From: CAVQBP01 sp963723205
GTDB taxonomy: Bacteria > Bacteroidota > Ignavibacteria > Ignavibacteriales > Ignavibacteriaceae
Assembly (NCBI GenBank): GCA_963723205.1
Contig: CAVRQC010000035.1
Span: 186,001-250,000, forward strand
DNA length: 64,000 bases
Reading direction: 5' to 3'
The position numbers were made by a program, and so were the translations under genes. The notes below the pieces were generated by a model. The model had not been told where the DNA came from and did not search any database. It saw only the letters and a program-made list of their open reading frames with translations. This document shows positions 18,975 to 28,555 of the stretch, one piece after another (position 1 is the first letter of the stretch; each line of letters begins with the position of its first letter).

Positions 18975-19946
18975 TTATTCTACACATTGCTTTGTCCACG
19001 TGGGACCGTTGATATAAAACCTTCCGTTCCTGAAATGCACCGGCTCTATTCCCATCTGGGGAACTTTTTCCCATGGTTTCAGATCAGGACAATACGGATA
19101 AGGACGTTTGTCATACATTTGGTAATGGCATGAACTCCACAACTTTCCGTCAGGACCTATAAATATCGCATTACTTGCTGCTTCACAATAGGGATCCTCG
19201 GTGTCCTGGTATTTCAAGTTTGCGTATCCGCCTTCAACCGCTAGTTCAGGGCGGTACCCCCTTTTCCTTGAGCCGAAGATCGGTTCACGCGAAGCGAATT
19301 CCCAGGGGCCCAGCGGTGATTTTGAGTTGAGTAAACCTATTTCATATCCGCGCGTCCATGAAGAAAAGAACATGAAATATGTACCGTCTTTCTTTACAAC
19401 AAACGGAGCTTCGATACCGCCGATCATCCAGTCCGGGTTACCCGGTGATTTTTTATCCAGAAATTTATGTATACCACCTATCAGTTTGCCTTGCGATAAA
19501 TCTATCTTAGCCTGGAAGAGGCCGTTGCCGCTGCAGTATAGGTAAGTCTGCCCGTCGGTATCCTCGAATAATGTTGCATCGTTATTATATTGCGGCGTTA
19601 AGGGTCCGTTTACGAGTTTATAAGGACCCGTAATCTTATCAGATGAAAACAGCCAGATGCTGTGAGTTTTCATCCCTTTCGGATCTTCTTTAGTAACCAT
19701 TCCGCTATTTATTGTCAGCCAGAACTTATTCTTTATGTAATGAATCTCCGGCGCCCAGAAACGGCCGTTATATGGACAATCCAGTGGAAGTTTGCTTGCA
19801 TCGATAAGCCAGCCCTGAAACCGCCATTGAATCAAATCATCCGATACCAGAAGACGCACCCCTGGATTGTGCCCGGTCCAGATAGGAGCTGTTGTCCCGG
19901 TGCAGTACCATTTACCGCCTACCTTGATAATATCATAATCCCTCAT
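18975..19946 (-). pseudogene. GH43 gene, 3' part, cut off from its leader by an insertion element
   Basis: From the ATG at 19946 this frame gives 323 residues; a TTG at 19979 would extend it only into the inserted element, after several stops. The GH43 acids are intact: Asp in the leading MRDYDIIKVGG, Asp in NNDATLF and Glu in GGIEAPFV. There is no signal peptide because the catalytic base lies at residues 3-5. The missing 50 codons, including a lipoprotein leader, are at 20492-20641. Removing 19947-20491 joins the two parts in frame as ITRDTSLS-MRDYDIIKV, a ~373-residue lipoprotein. If translated now the product would stay in the cytoplasm. Confidence 0.85.
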
Positions 19947-19951
19947 TGAAA
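19947..19951. repeat. Target-site duplication, left copy
   Basis: TGAAA here is repeated at 20492-20496 directly outside the other terminal repeat. The identity extends to TGAAAGAG (8 bases) because the element ends in GAG, so the duplication is 5 or 8 bp. Confidence 0.8.
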
Positions 19952-19969
19952 GAGCCTGTGTTAAAATCA
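19952..19969. repeat. Terminal inverted repeat, left end of the insertion element
   Basis: GAGCCTGTGTTAAAATCA matches the reverse complement of the other end (GAGATTGTGTGAAAATTA) at 14 of 18 positions. Confidence 0.85.
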
Positions 19970-20054
19970 CTTTTCTCAATACTTATTACTATTATACCTG
20001 CGTTAAAAAGAAATAGATATTAAAACTCAGTCTTAAAAAAATGCTTAGCCCTTT

Positions 20055-20165
20055 TTAAGCTAAACTCCAGTTAAAATTATTTGCTTTTTGCATTAAATGT
20101 TCAAAACTATCGAGATTAAATACTCTTAATAAGTTATACGATAAAGATAATAAACGGATTTCAGC
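20055..20165 (-). pseudogene. C-terminal remnant of IS1182-like transposase
   Basis: The frame gives 36 residues (AEIRLLSLSYNLLRVFNL...) ending at TAA. The AE-(I)-x-x-LxYNLxRVxN pattern is how IS1182-type transposases end. It is joined out of frame to the N-terminal remnant at about 20161-20165, which marks the internal deletion. Confidence 0.7.
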
Positions 20166-20422
20166 ATGGACATTCTCTTTCAAGTTTTCTTGAACTTTTT
20201 ATCCTATTCATATATCCATATACATATAACTTTAGCAGACTTGACCTTGGATATTCCGGGCGCCCCACCTCATTGGCTTTTATCTGCTCTATATTTTTTC
20301 CCTCATATATCTTATCTATTATTACATCAATTACACGAACTATGGATTCTGAATTTACCTGTTCATCCAGACTACTAAATAGTTGCTGCTGATATCGAAT
20401 CTTCGGGTCGTATTTTACTCAT
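20161..20422 (-). pseudogene. N-terminal remnant of IS1182-like transposase
   Basis: After a possible ATG at 20422 and one early frameshift, the frame encodes about 85 residues ending LYVYGYMNRIKSSRKLE then RECPC and a stop. This RSSRKLE-type block, preceded by GRPEYPRSSLLK, is characteristic of the IS1182/DUF772 transposase N-terminus. The catalytic core is missing. Confidence 0.78.
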
Positions 20423-20473
20423 TATTTTTTCTGCTTTTGTTTCCCCAATTTATTAATTCCTATTTTTTAAACC

Positions 20474-20491
20474 TAATTTTCACACAATCTC
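20474..20491. repeat. Terminal inverted repeat, right end of the insertion element
   Basis: Read on the minus strand this end is GAGATTGTGTGAAAATTA, the partner of 19952-19969. Confidence 0.85.
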
Positions 20492-20641
20492 TGAAAGAGA
20501 AGTATCCCTGGTAATAGGATTGGTATAACAAAATTCATGTTCCGGTTCATTATTATTCGAAACAGTATCTGTCTTCATCTGCCCTAAACAGGCTGAGGTA
20601 AAGATTACTGTGCTCCAAAATAAAATCCATTTTCTTTTCAT
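20480..20641 (-). pseudogene. GH43 gene, 5' part (lipoprotein leader) truncated by the insertion
   Basis: From the ATG at 20641, preceded by GGAGAAAA, fifty codons of the original gene remain. They comprise a lipoprotein signal ending FTSAC and the start of the mature protein, EHEFCYTNPITRDTSLS. Three codons of the element (E-I-V) and a TGA then end it. The YTNP...RD start is typical of GH43 mature N-termini. The rest of the gene continues at 19946 beyond the element. Confidence 0.8.
20492..20496. repeat. Target-site duplication, right copy
   Basis: TGAAA, identical to 19947-19951. It is part of the Leu-Ser codons of the interrupted GH43 gene. Confidence 0.8.
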
Positions 20642-20802
20642 TACTATTTTCTCCAATTCTATAAAGAAATTTAATCTATTTGACAGGGAATTTCAGGCAT
20701 TTTGAGAAGTTAAAGAGATTTCATCGTTAAAACTTTTAGTTAATTAAAATCATCAGAGATTGTTTCTCCTAAGAATCAATTTATGTTCTTATCTTTGTTG
20801 TT

Positions 20803-21396
20803 TTAAAACTCTAAAGATCCGTCAACATATACAATCGAGCTGCACCTGTTTCCACCCAGCAAATAGCTTTCTGTAAGCTCAACTTTTTTTACCGGCTTAT
20901 CAAGAAGCATTTCAAACATGCTTATCTGAAAATTTATGCAGCAATAGTTGCAAAGTGCTTTCGGCGGATTATCATGCTGTGCATACGGACAAGCGCACTT
21001 ATCTACTTCTTTACCGGTGATTCTTATTGCCGAAGTTTCGGGCAGATATTCAATCTTCTCCCAGTAAGAATCTTTATTTGAGTTTACCCTGTTAAAATAA
21101 TCTTTCAAATTTTTCTTATTACCATTAATCCAATTCTTAAAACCCATGTCGGTTGTATGTTCATATCCCAATCTGTCAAATATTGCTTTTTTAGTTTGTT
21201 CATCCATAGAAAAATCAATATAAGACAAAACATTTTGTACCTGCCTTGTGTCAGCAGGGATTACCGGTGTTCCTTTATCAGGATCCGGGTTTTGATCGAC
21301 TGCTGCAAGCAGCTTTTCATTTGCAATCATGCCGAAACCAAAACATGAGCCTATTCCTAATCCGCATGAGCATTTTAGAAATTTTTTCCTATTCAT
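20803..21396 (-). CDS. Cys-rich exported protein, possibly DUF6144-like
   Basis: I choose the ATG at 21396 (197 residues), which follows AGGAG; a longer frame to 21504 would overlap the GH97 gene. The N-terminus MNRKKFLKCSCGLGIGSC looks like an export leader with clustered cysteines. The C-terminal half has CACPYAQ, a second group LCNYCC and a short conserved end. Such Cys groups suggest metal or thiol chemistry, and the shape recalls a small family (DUF6144) seen in Bacteroidota, but I am not certain. It follows the GH97 gene at 56 bases and is probably cotranscribed. Function unknown. Confidence 0.82.
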   Translation of the reverse strand: MNRKKFLKCSCGLGIGSCFGFGMIANEKLLAAVDQNPDPDKGTPVIPADTRQVQNVLSYIDFSMDEQTKKAIFDRLGYEHTTDMGFKNWINGNKKNLKDYFNRVNSNKDSYWEKIEYLPETSAIRITGKEVDKCACPYAQHDNPPKALCNYCCINFQISMFEMLLDKPVKKVELTESYLLGGNRCSSIVYVDGSLEF

Positions 21397-21452
21397 AAAT
21401 ACTCCTAAGTTGATTTTATATCCTGTAGTTTTAAATGCAATTACTAATATTT

Positions 21453-23363
21453 CTATTTGTTTTGTGCAGTTAGAATCCCGGCAAAACCTCCTCTTGGAAA
21501 ACAATCAACGTTTATAGTATCTCCATTAGTAACGTTTAACGAATCATAAGAAAAAGACTTTTCATTATTTCCGTCTTTTATGAGTTGTAAATTATAATTT
21601 CCGCTTCCGAGAAAATCAAAATTTACTTTTAAAGTCTGTGCGCTGTCTTTTCCATTCAGGCCGCCGATATACCATTGGTTTCCTTTCTTTCTGGCAATTA
21701 CAACTTTTTCACCGGGGTAACCGTCAATCAGTTTTGTATTATCCCATGCAACGGGAACATGCTTCAAAAAATCTTTTGGTTCATCCGGCAATGTTTCATA
21801 AGCAGAAGGCCGATCTGCAAAATGCTGCAGGCCCGATTCAAATACCACCGACAGAGCTAATTCATGGGAATAAGTAGTAATATGAGGGTGCTGCGAATTC
21901 GAAAATGTAACAGGTGTGTAATCCATAGAACCGATAACATTACGAGTGAAAGGAAGCGTTGTATTATGGCCGGCTGCTTTCTTTGTCAGTGTTGGCCGAT
22001 TATTATACCATTCGGCTCCGTACACTGCTTCCATCGTCATTAAGTTAGGATAAGTTCTTTGCCAGCCGCGGGGGATAGTAGCGCCATGAAAATTTACCAT
22101 TAGATGATGCTCTGCAGCGTCTTTTAAAATATCGATATAGTATTTCATCATATCCTGCTGGTCGCCGGCAAAGAAATCCACTTTAATTCCGTACACGCCG
22201 ATTTTATTGAGCCATTCAAATTCCTTAGCGCGTTTTTTAGCTGTTAATAAATTTTTGTTTGTTGTGGGAGTTGCCCAGCTTGAACATGAGTTATACCAAA
22301 TCATCGGCTTGATACCTTTGCTCTTTGCATAATTAACGGCATCAATAATATTTCCGCCGTTAGACATCTCTTCCCATTCCCAATCAATTAATACGTAAGG
22401 CCAATCCATATCAACAGCTAAATCAACATATTCAACAACTTTTTGATAATCTTTTGAACCGTGATTGTTAGCCCAGTAAATCCATGATACTGGTCCGGGT
22501 TTTATCCAGTCAGTGCTTTTCAATTTATTTGATTCACTGACATCGGTAATTAAAGTCGATTCAACTACATCGGACAATTTTCCAATTATGAGTACATGCC
22601 ATTGCGAACTCCAGGGCAATGAAGACACAACTCCAACTTGTGGGAAATCTTTTCTCACAGAAGGATATGTTACTTTGTATTCATTAGCATTATCAAGATT
22701 GCATAAAAAAGTTGCACAATTATTTTCTGTAATATCAGCTTCTGAAATAAACGTCCAGATGGGTTCGTCATTTACTTTGAATAATGCCGGGAGACCCCAT
22801 TCTTGTTTTTTATCTTTGCCAATTCCGGTTTTGCTAAACGGGAAGAAATCTTCATACGCAATACTGTAAGGCTGCATCCACCGGCATGTACTATCCGGTA
22901 AGATATAGGCTGTTGCTTCACTTATAATGTTTACCGTATCTCCCTGGTTTGGAAAATCATAACGGAAAGCAACACCGTCATTATATGCCCTGAAAACAAT
23001 ATCCAAAGGTTGGTTGTTGGAATTTTTATAACTGAGTGTTTTTTCCGTTCCAGAATTCTCACAGTTCTTTCGCTTGCCTGTAATCATCTGGTATTTATCG
23101 TGTATTTGTTTTGATTCGGATTCCTTAACAATACTTAGGTTATCAACAAATTGCTGGTCTTTGCGGGTTATACCCAAAGGCGAATCCGGCAATACTTCAA
23201 CATACTTAGCACCATTATTATACATAATATTAAATAATATTTGACCTGAAGCATTTTCAGAGACGACAATTTTGATCCTTTTATTTGGAGACAATATCTC
23301 CTGCGCTTCAAGAACAATTACATTCAGAATAAAAAATAAAAGTAAAATGAAAATATTTTTCAT
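21453..23363 (-). CDS. Secreted GH97 glycosidase, retaining (alpha-galactosidase-like) type
   Basis: The 636-residue protein has a signal peptide ending VLEAQ. An N-terminal beta-sandwich (about 22-290) precedes a TIM barrel starting WIKPGPVSWIYW. GVYGIKVDFFAGD places an Asp (396) where retaining GH97 enzymes have their nucleophile; inverting SusB-type enzymes use Glu instead. VNFHGATIPRGWQRTYPNLMTMEAVYG is also typical. The retaining group acts on alpha-galactosides, which fits galactosyl side chains here. A C-terminal beta domain ends RGGFAGIL. GAAGAG precedes the start. Confidence 0.94.
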   Translation of the reverse strand: MKNIFILLLFFILNVIVLEAQEILSPNKRIKIVVSENASGQILFNIMYNNGAKYVEVLPDSPLGITRKDQQFVDNLSIVKESESKQIHDKYQMITGKRKNCENSGTEKTLSYKNSNNQPLDIVFRAYNDGVAFRYDFPNQGDTVNIISEATAYILPDSTCRWMQPYSIAYEDFFPFSKTGIGKDKKQEWGLPALFKVNDEPIWTFISEADITENNCATFLCNLDNANEYKVTYPSVRKDFPQVGVVSSLPWSSQWHVLIIGKLSDVVESTLITDVSESNKLKSTDWIKPGPVSWIYWANNHGSKDYQKVVEYVDLAVDMDWPYVLIDWEWEEMSNGGNIIDAVNYAKSKGIKPMIWYNSCSSWATPTTNKNLLTAKKRAKEFEWLNKIGVYGIKVDFFAGDQQDMMKYYIDILKDAAEHHLMVNFHGATIPRGWQRTYPNLMTMEAVYGAEWYNNRPTLTKKAAGHNTTLPFTRNVIGSMDYTPVTFSNSQHPHITTYSHELALSVVFESGLQHFADRPSAYETLPDEPKDFLKHVPVAWDNTKLIDGYPGEKVVIARKKGNQWYIGGLNGKDSAQTLKVNFDFLGSGNYNLQLIKDGNNEKSFSYDSLNVTNGDTINVDCFPRGGFAGILTAQNK

Positions 23364-23412
23364 AGTATAATCTCTTCGGTTAAGATGGATAAATCATTTA
23401 TATATTCTAGAA

Positions 23413-25785
23413 TTAGAATTCTCCCTTAATCTTAATTGATTCGCCTGCTTTTAGATTAAATGCTTTTGTTTTATCACCATAACGAACAATACATGGATTA
23501 CCAAGTAATGAATTAATTTCACACGTACTGAGTTTTCCGTTATCCCAATTCATACTAACTTCAAATCCGCCGCGGGCTTTTAATCCCGTTACAGAACCTT
23601 TAGTCCAGCTGTTGGGCAAAGCAGGTAACAATTCTATTTCGCCGGTATGACTTTGAATCAAGCATTCGGCAACTGCGGCAGTGAATCCGAAGTTTGCATC
23701 GGATTGATTGTTGCCCACATTGTGAAGGTTGGGAGCTAATCTTCCGCCTTCAAATCTTTTTATTAATGTATCGGTTTTTGCCTTGTTCTGAAGACGCGCC
23801 CAATCGCAAATGTCCCAGGAAAAAATCCAGCCGCTGTTTCCGCGTCTTGGTTCAAGCCACTTGCGTAATGCATTTGCAAGTTTTGGAGTGCCGCGTAATG
23901 TAATTGAACTGCCGGGGAAGAACGCAAAGTTTGCCGATATGCAATGCCCTTCTTTTCCTCTTTGCCAATCCTCTAACCAAACCTGCAGCCAACCGTCTTT
24001 TCCAATTTGATAAGGCGGAATTTTTTTCAACGCTACTTCAAGTCCATTTCCAAATTTTTTATCTGTATTTAAAATCTTTTCGGCTTCAATACAGTGCGGA
24101 AAGAGTTCTCTTGTCAGTCCAATATCCATTGTAGTTGATGATGTCAAAAAACATTCTTCGCTGCCGGGACTTGTAAAGAAACCCTGTTCGGGCGACATAG
24201 ACACTGGAATTACAAGCCATTTATATTTCGGATGTATAACCATTAGGTCCATTAAGAATTGAGCTGAACCTTTCATGATTGGATAATACTCTTTGAGAAA
24301 TTTTTTGTCGCCGGTATAAAGATAATGTTCCCAGATATGCTGGCACAGCCACACTCCGCCAACAGGCCACATACCGTAACGCGCAGCATCTACGGGAGCT
24401 GTTCCTCTCCATAAATCAAAGTTGTGATGGCAAACCCATCCGCGGCAGTTGTATTCTTCTTTAGCAGTTATGGCACCTGCAACCGATAGATCTTTAATTG
24501 CATCGAACAACGGAAGCGCACATTCGCTAAGGTTGCAAACTTCTGCAGGCCAATAATTCATTTCAACATTTATATTAGCTGTGTATTTACTTCCCCACGG
24601 CGGCGACTGATCTTCGTTCCAGATTCCCTGCAGGTTTGCGGGTTGTCCTCCCTCCCTGCTGCTCGATGCAAGCATATAACGGCCAAATTGGAAAATTTTT
24701 GATGCGAGATCAATATCTGTTCCGCCTTCTTTTACGATTTTAAGGCGTTCATCGGTTGGAATTTTATTCATCGAGGAATCACCGATTGTAAGATGCACTC
24801 TATCCATTAACCGGTGAAAATCTTTTTCATGATTTTTAAGAAGTACATTGAAATCATTACCCGGCAGTCTGCTTAGAATTTTATTGCAAGCCGATGCAGG
24901 ATCTCCGCTTATATCCTTATATTTTTTAAAACTCGTTGCAATAGTTAGAATTAACGTGACGGAGTTTGCATTGTTTATTACAAGACTTGTATCGGTAACA
25001 CTTTGCTCTCCGTTTTCAGGAAACGCAAGCATTGTCGTCTGAAATTTCATTCCTTTTCCATCTACATTTGCGATTAATGAACTGAGCATATTTTTCGGAA
25101 GCGGGCCGTGCCAGATTCCCTTCATTACAAGTTTGCCCGGATTAACTGCAACATTTTCCAGGTACGGACTTTTAAATTTGGATTCAAGTGAAATTCTATT
25201 TGGTTGATTACATGTAAGATGAACAACCATTATGTGATCGGGATAGGACATGAAAACTTCCCGTGTAAATTCGGCATCGCCGTCTTTGTATGAAACTTTT
25301 ACAAGCCCTGTTTCCATATCAAGTTCGCGGTAGTAATCCGTAACACTTTCGGAATTTTTAAAATCAAGAAGTAAATCACCGAGTGGCTGAAAGGCTTGCT
25401 GATTCGGTGGGAGACCATAGAAATGTTCATCCGCCATTTTTTCGGCTTCTTTATATTTACCGGCAAAAACAAGATCACGCATTTGCGGATAATATTTATA
25501 ACCATCGGGATTAGTATAATCATGCGGGCGACCGGACCAAAATGTTGATTCATTCAGCGCAATTCTTTCATTCTGAACTTTACCGAAAACCATGGCTCCC
25601 ATGTAACCGTTTCCTATCGGCATACCTTCAAGCCATTTCTCGCCCGGCTGTTTATACCAAAGCACCATATCTCTTTGTGATTTGACTAAAGAGTTTTGTT
25701 CCTCCGGCTTACTTAATATTTCAATCGTGAACAAATCCATAAATATTATTGTGAATACGGTCAATACAAGTAACGATCTTTTCAT
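23413..25785 (-). CDS. Secreted GH95 alpha-L-fucosidase/L-galactosidase
   Basis: I place the start at the ATG at 25785 (790 residues), after GGAG, opening with a hydrophobic leader; the longer frame from 25818 adds an unlikely N-terminus. GH95 signatures are clear: WLEGMPIGNGYMGAMVFG, LNESTFWSGRP, GKYKEAEKM, YTANINVEMNYWPAE (the catalytic Asn pair), the SPEQG loop and SDANFGFTAAVAECL (the general-base Asp region). The family removes terminal alpha-1,2-L-fucose or L-galactose from xyloglucan and related glycans. It stands beside two divergent GH95-like paralogs. Confidence 0.94.
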   Translation of the reverse strand: MKRSLLVLTVFTIIFMDLFTIEILSKPEEQNSLVKSQRDMVLWYKQPGEKWLEGMPIGNGYMGAMVFGKVQNERIALNESTFWSGRPHDYTNPDGYKYYPQMRDLVFAGKYKEAEKMADEHFYGLPPNQQAFQPLGDLLLDFKNSESVTDYYRELDMETGLVKVSYKDGDAEFTREVFMSYPDHIMVVHLTCNQPNRISLESKFKSPYLENVAVNPGKLVMKGIWHGPLPKNMLSSLIANVDGKGMKFQTTMLAFPENGEQSVTDTSLVINNANSVTLILTIATSFKKYKDISGDPASACNKILSRLPGNDFNVLLKNHEKDFHRLMDRVHLTIGDSSMNKIPTDERLKIVKEGGTDIDLASKIFQFGRYMLASSSREGGQPANLQGIWNEDQSPPWGSKYTANINVEMNYWPAEVCNLSECALPLFDAIKDLSVAGAITAKEEYNCRGWVCHHNFDLWRGTAPVDAARYGMWPVGGVWLCQHIWEHYLYTGDKKFLKEYYPIMKGSAQFLMDLMVIHPKYKWLVIPVSMSPEQGFFTSPGSEECFLTSSTTMDIGLTRELFPHCIEAEKILNTDKKFGNGLEVALKKIPPYQIGKDGWLQVWLEDWQRGKEGHCISANFAFFPGSSITLRGTPKLANALRKWLEPRRGNSGWIFSWDICDWARLQNKAKTDTLIKRFEGGRLAPNLHNVGNNQSDANFGFTAAVAECLIQSHTGEIELLPALPNSWTKGSVTGLKARGGFEVSMNWDNGKLSTCEINSLLGNPCIVRYGDKTKAFNLKAGESIKIKGEF

Positions 25786-25840
25786 ATCATTTTCTCCAAT
25801 ACATACTTGTCGGTGCAAGCATGCTAAAAAATTAAAATTG

Positions 25841-28555
25841 CTAGATCACATCGGCGACCCAATCACCCGGGTTTTGATCACCAAGTTTCAAATGTATTTC
25901 CACAGCCTTCTTTTCGGGTAAATGTATTGTACAGTCGGCATTGCCGCCTTTGAATGTTGACGCTAAAACTCCGGCAGGTGCAGAAATATTTTCTATTCCG
26001 TACCTTGCAATCAAGGTAATATCTTGTTTTCTCAATGAAGTAATTGTTATATCCACTTTCCTCGCTTCCATATCCCATGTCAATTTATCTACTCGTGCAA
26101 ATGTACGAGCCAACATTCCGTTGATCGAACCCTTTTTCAATAAAGCCGGAAGTGCAGGTAAAACCTCGATCACTCCAGGCCGAGAATACAGCAGCATTTC
26201 CATTATGATTGCAGGGATTCCAGCCTGTGCGTCAGGCACCGGTATACCATAAGGTTCACGCGAACATCTCAATGAGTTACTTACGTAACCTTGTTCAATC
26301 ATCTGCCTCAATTGGATGTCTACAATAATATTGTCCTTGAGCCGCGTTCCTACCAATGCCCGGTGGCAGCGTGCATAAGCCGCCAAAGTTTCGCCGGCAA
26401 CTCCTCTCGGCATTGTATCGAATGTGCGCTTTCGGTCTGCAATTATAGCAGCCCGCGCCAATTGCGGTGTGCGATCAGGATCAATTTCATCGCCGGGATA
26501 TACACCATAGAGATGCGAGACATGGCGATGACTGAAACGTTCTTGAAGATTATCCCACGTCCATTCTTTCAAAGTACCGTCTGCTTCCAAAAGGTAAGGA
26601 GGCATCCTGCTCAACATTGTTTTCCATTTATTTACATTACCGCTTTCGATATCCAGACTCTCGCATGCATTAATCAAGTTGGTTAATACTTCCCTGCAAA
26701 CCGAAATGTCCATTGTGGCATTTACCATTGATGGTTCTGTTCTGCCTGGCAAATTCTCCGGAGAGATTGACGGCACAAAGATATAATTCCCATTTTTGTC
26801 GGTGAGTGTAAGGAAATCTTCATAAAATTCTGCCAACTCTTTGTAAGCAGGAACAACTCGATTGCGGAGAAAATCCAAATCTCCGGTAACCAGGTAGTAA
26901 TCCCAAAAATGGCGAAGGAGCCAGCCGCCGGCAGAAATCCAATAAGGAAAAATCCCGATTTCGGATTTACTGTTATAATAAAAATTTACACCGAAATTTT
27001 TATCGGGAAAGAGCGGATAAGAAGTTCCCCGAAAACCGAAAATGTTTTTTGCATTGTTTCGGCAATCCGGAGCAATTTCTTCCATCCATTTGAAATATGC
27101 ATCCATGCCTTCTCTCAAGTCACCCTGAACCGCACCGGCAGTTTGCAGGTTAATAGTAGAATTAACTTCAGCTGCAATGCTCGGATACTTTCCGCTGTTA
27201 ATTATGAACCAATAGCGTCCCATCTCAAATATTTTCTTTAACAATTCGGGTGAAAAGTCAGGTCGAGCTTGTTGATCAGCCAAAAGTTCTTCTAACGACT
27301 TGGCGCTTTGCTTATCTCCGCCGAAATCAACGGTAACACGATTTAGAATTTCCGATTGTATTTTTTGATGTCTTTCCAGTAATGCGGAATAGTCGGGAGT
27401 GATACTATCAACTGCTTCTTGAAGTGCTTTTACTTTATCGTCGCTGAAGTCGGAAAAATGTTCTATGCGTGTAAGCAGCATTATTGATGATGCATTCTTG
27501 ATTACAAGCGTAGTTCCATCCATACGTGCAGAGCCGCCGGTGCGAACCACACGAGTGATTCCGGCATAACCACTGTTATCCACCGAGGTATCTAAAAGGC
27601 ATTTGTATATTAACCTATGTTCATCGCAATCCTTTTTTACTTCGTTTGCTTCAACACCTTTTGGAGCTAACTTTTTCTGTTCTTCCGTCAAATCGGTAAA
27701 TGCTTTCATATCAGGATCTTTTGTTCCAATACTCCTTGTTGCGCCCCAGTCCATACCGGAAATCATACTCCACTGTGCGGATTTCTCTAAAGAGATTTTG
27801 ATGTTAATCGTCTTATCACTTGGTGCGGTTAATTTTTGAACGACTACATCATCTGGACGCGATGTAAATGATTGACGCAGCCAGTCTCCTTTTGGGTTGG
27901 TCCAATAGATTTTTATTTCGCCATTCTCAAAATTTACAGTTCGCAAATAGTTCTTGGCTTGGGAGTTTTCAAGAAGATTAAGCTTCATTAGGAATGCAGG
28001 AATGGTCAGGTGCGGCTCTGTGTCTTGTTTCACCGGGCTTTCATTCATGTGCTGAAGTGCCAGGGCAACTGCTTCTTTTGTTTTTCCCTCCAGTGCTAGT
28101 TGTCGAACTTGTGAAAAAATACCCGCAACATTAGGAGCTTCAATTGGTCTCTTCCACGGCATTAACAAACTTTCGTGGTGAAAAAGAATTTGTTCGGAAT
28201 AAGGATCACCCATCAACTCAATAGTCATACTTCCATTACCGGATGTAAGAGTTTCTCTTACTGATTTTCCGGGAGTAACACTGCAAAAGCCATGCTGAGG
28301 AACTATCTTCCGTTTAATACGTTCCTTTAACGTCATAGGTGAAACCGAATATGATTTTTCCACTAAATTTGGTTTCGACAATAATTTTTTGCTTTGTACT
28401 TGTTTAAGATATTCAGCAGGACGGTTATCTTTCACAGATGTTATTGAAAGTTTACCGGAATCAATTTTGTCAGCACCAAGCAACGGCGCTATATTTATAG
28501 AACCCACTATGCTTGCAGCAGCCGCACCAGTCTTAAAAAAATCTCTACGTTTCAT
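25841..28555 (-). CDS. Divergent GH95-like protein with Tat-type leader (tandem copy B)
   Basis: The 904-residue protein starts MKRRDFFKTGAAAASIVGS, a twin-arginine-like leader. It has the GH95 order: HHESLLMPWKRP, QVRQLALEGKTKEA, VNSTINLQTAG, VPSISPEN and a C-terminal VLPALPALLKKGSINGMLAR. The usual FQIDGNFG block is changed to VPDAQAGIPAIIMEML, keeping one Asp. Overall similarity to its neighbour at 28552-31254 is roughly half identical by eye. The ATG overlaps the upstream stop (ATGA), so translation is probably coupled. Activity may differ from classical fucosidases. Confidence 0.9.
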   Translation of the reverse strand: MKRRDFFKTGAAAASIVGSINIAPLLGADKIDSGKLSITSVKDNRPAEYLKQVQSKKLLSKPNLVEKSYSVSPMTLKERIKRKIVPQHGFCSVTPGKSVRETLTSGNGSMTIELMGDPYSEQILFHHESLLMPWKRPIEAPNVAGIFSQVRQLALEGKTKEAVALALQHMNESPVKQDTEPHLTIPAFLMKLNLLENSQAKNYLRTVNFENGEIKIYWTNPKGDWLRQSFTSRPDDVVVQKLTAPSDKTINIKISLEKSAQWSMISGMDWGATRSIGTKDPDMKAFTDLTEEQKKLAPKGVEANEVKKDCDEHRLIYKCLLDTSVDNSGYAGITRVVRTGGSARMDGTTLVIKNASSIMLLTRIEHFSDFSDDKVKALQEAVDSITPDYSALLERHQKIQSEILNRVTVDFGGDKQSAKSLEELLADQQARPDFSPELLKKIFEMGRYWFIINSGKYPSIAAEVNSTINLQTAGAVQGDLREGMDAYFKWMEEIAPDCRNNAKNIFGFRGTSYPLFPDKNFGVNFYYNSKSEIGIFPYWISAGGWLLRHFWDYYLVTGDLDFLRNRVVPAYKELAEFYEDFLTLTDKNGNYIFVPSISPENLPGRTEPSMVNATMDISVCREVLTNLINACESLDIESGNVNKWKTMLSRMPPYLLEADGTLKEWTWDNLQERFSHRHVSHLYGVYPGDEIDPDRTPQLARAAIIADRKRTFDTMPRGVAGETLAAYARCHRALVGTRLKDNIIVDIQLRQMIEQGYVSNSLRCSREPYGIPVPDAQAGIPAIIMEMLLYSRPGVIEVLPALPALLKKGSINGMLARTFARVDKLTWDMEARKVDITITSLRKQDITLIARYGIENISAPAGVLASTFKGGNADCTIHLPEKKAVEIHLKLGDQNPGDWVADVI

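Larger units (their letters stand above)
19952..20491 (-). mobile_element. 540-bp internally deleted IS1182-like insertion element
   Basis: The element is bounded by 18-bp imperfect inverted repeats and flanked by direct repeats of TGAAA (or TGAAAGAG if the terminal GAG/CTC is counted outside). It carries only the two ends of an IS1182-type (DUF772) transposase gene and lies inside a GH43 gene. Its precise removal restores that gene's frame. It cannot move by itself, but it could be mobilised by an intact relative. Confidence 0.88.

Noticed and set aside
20166..20378. Plus-strand frame of 70 codons
   Set aside because: It is antisense to the IS1182-like transposase remnant inside the inserted element and has no ribosome site or recognisable domain.
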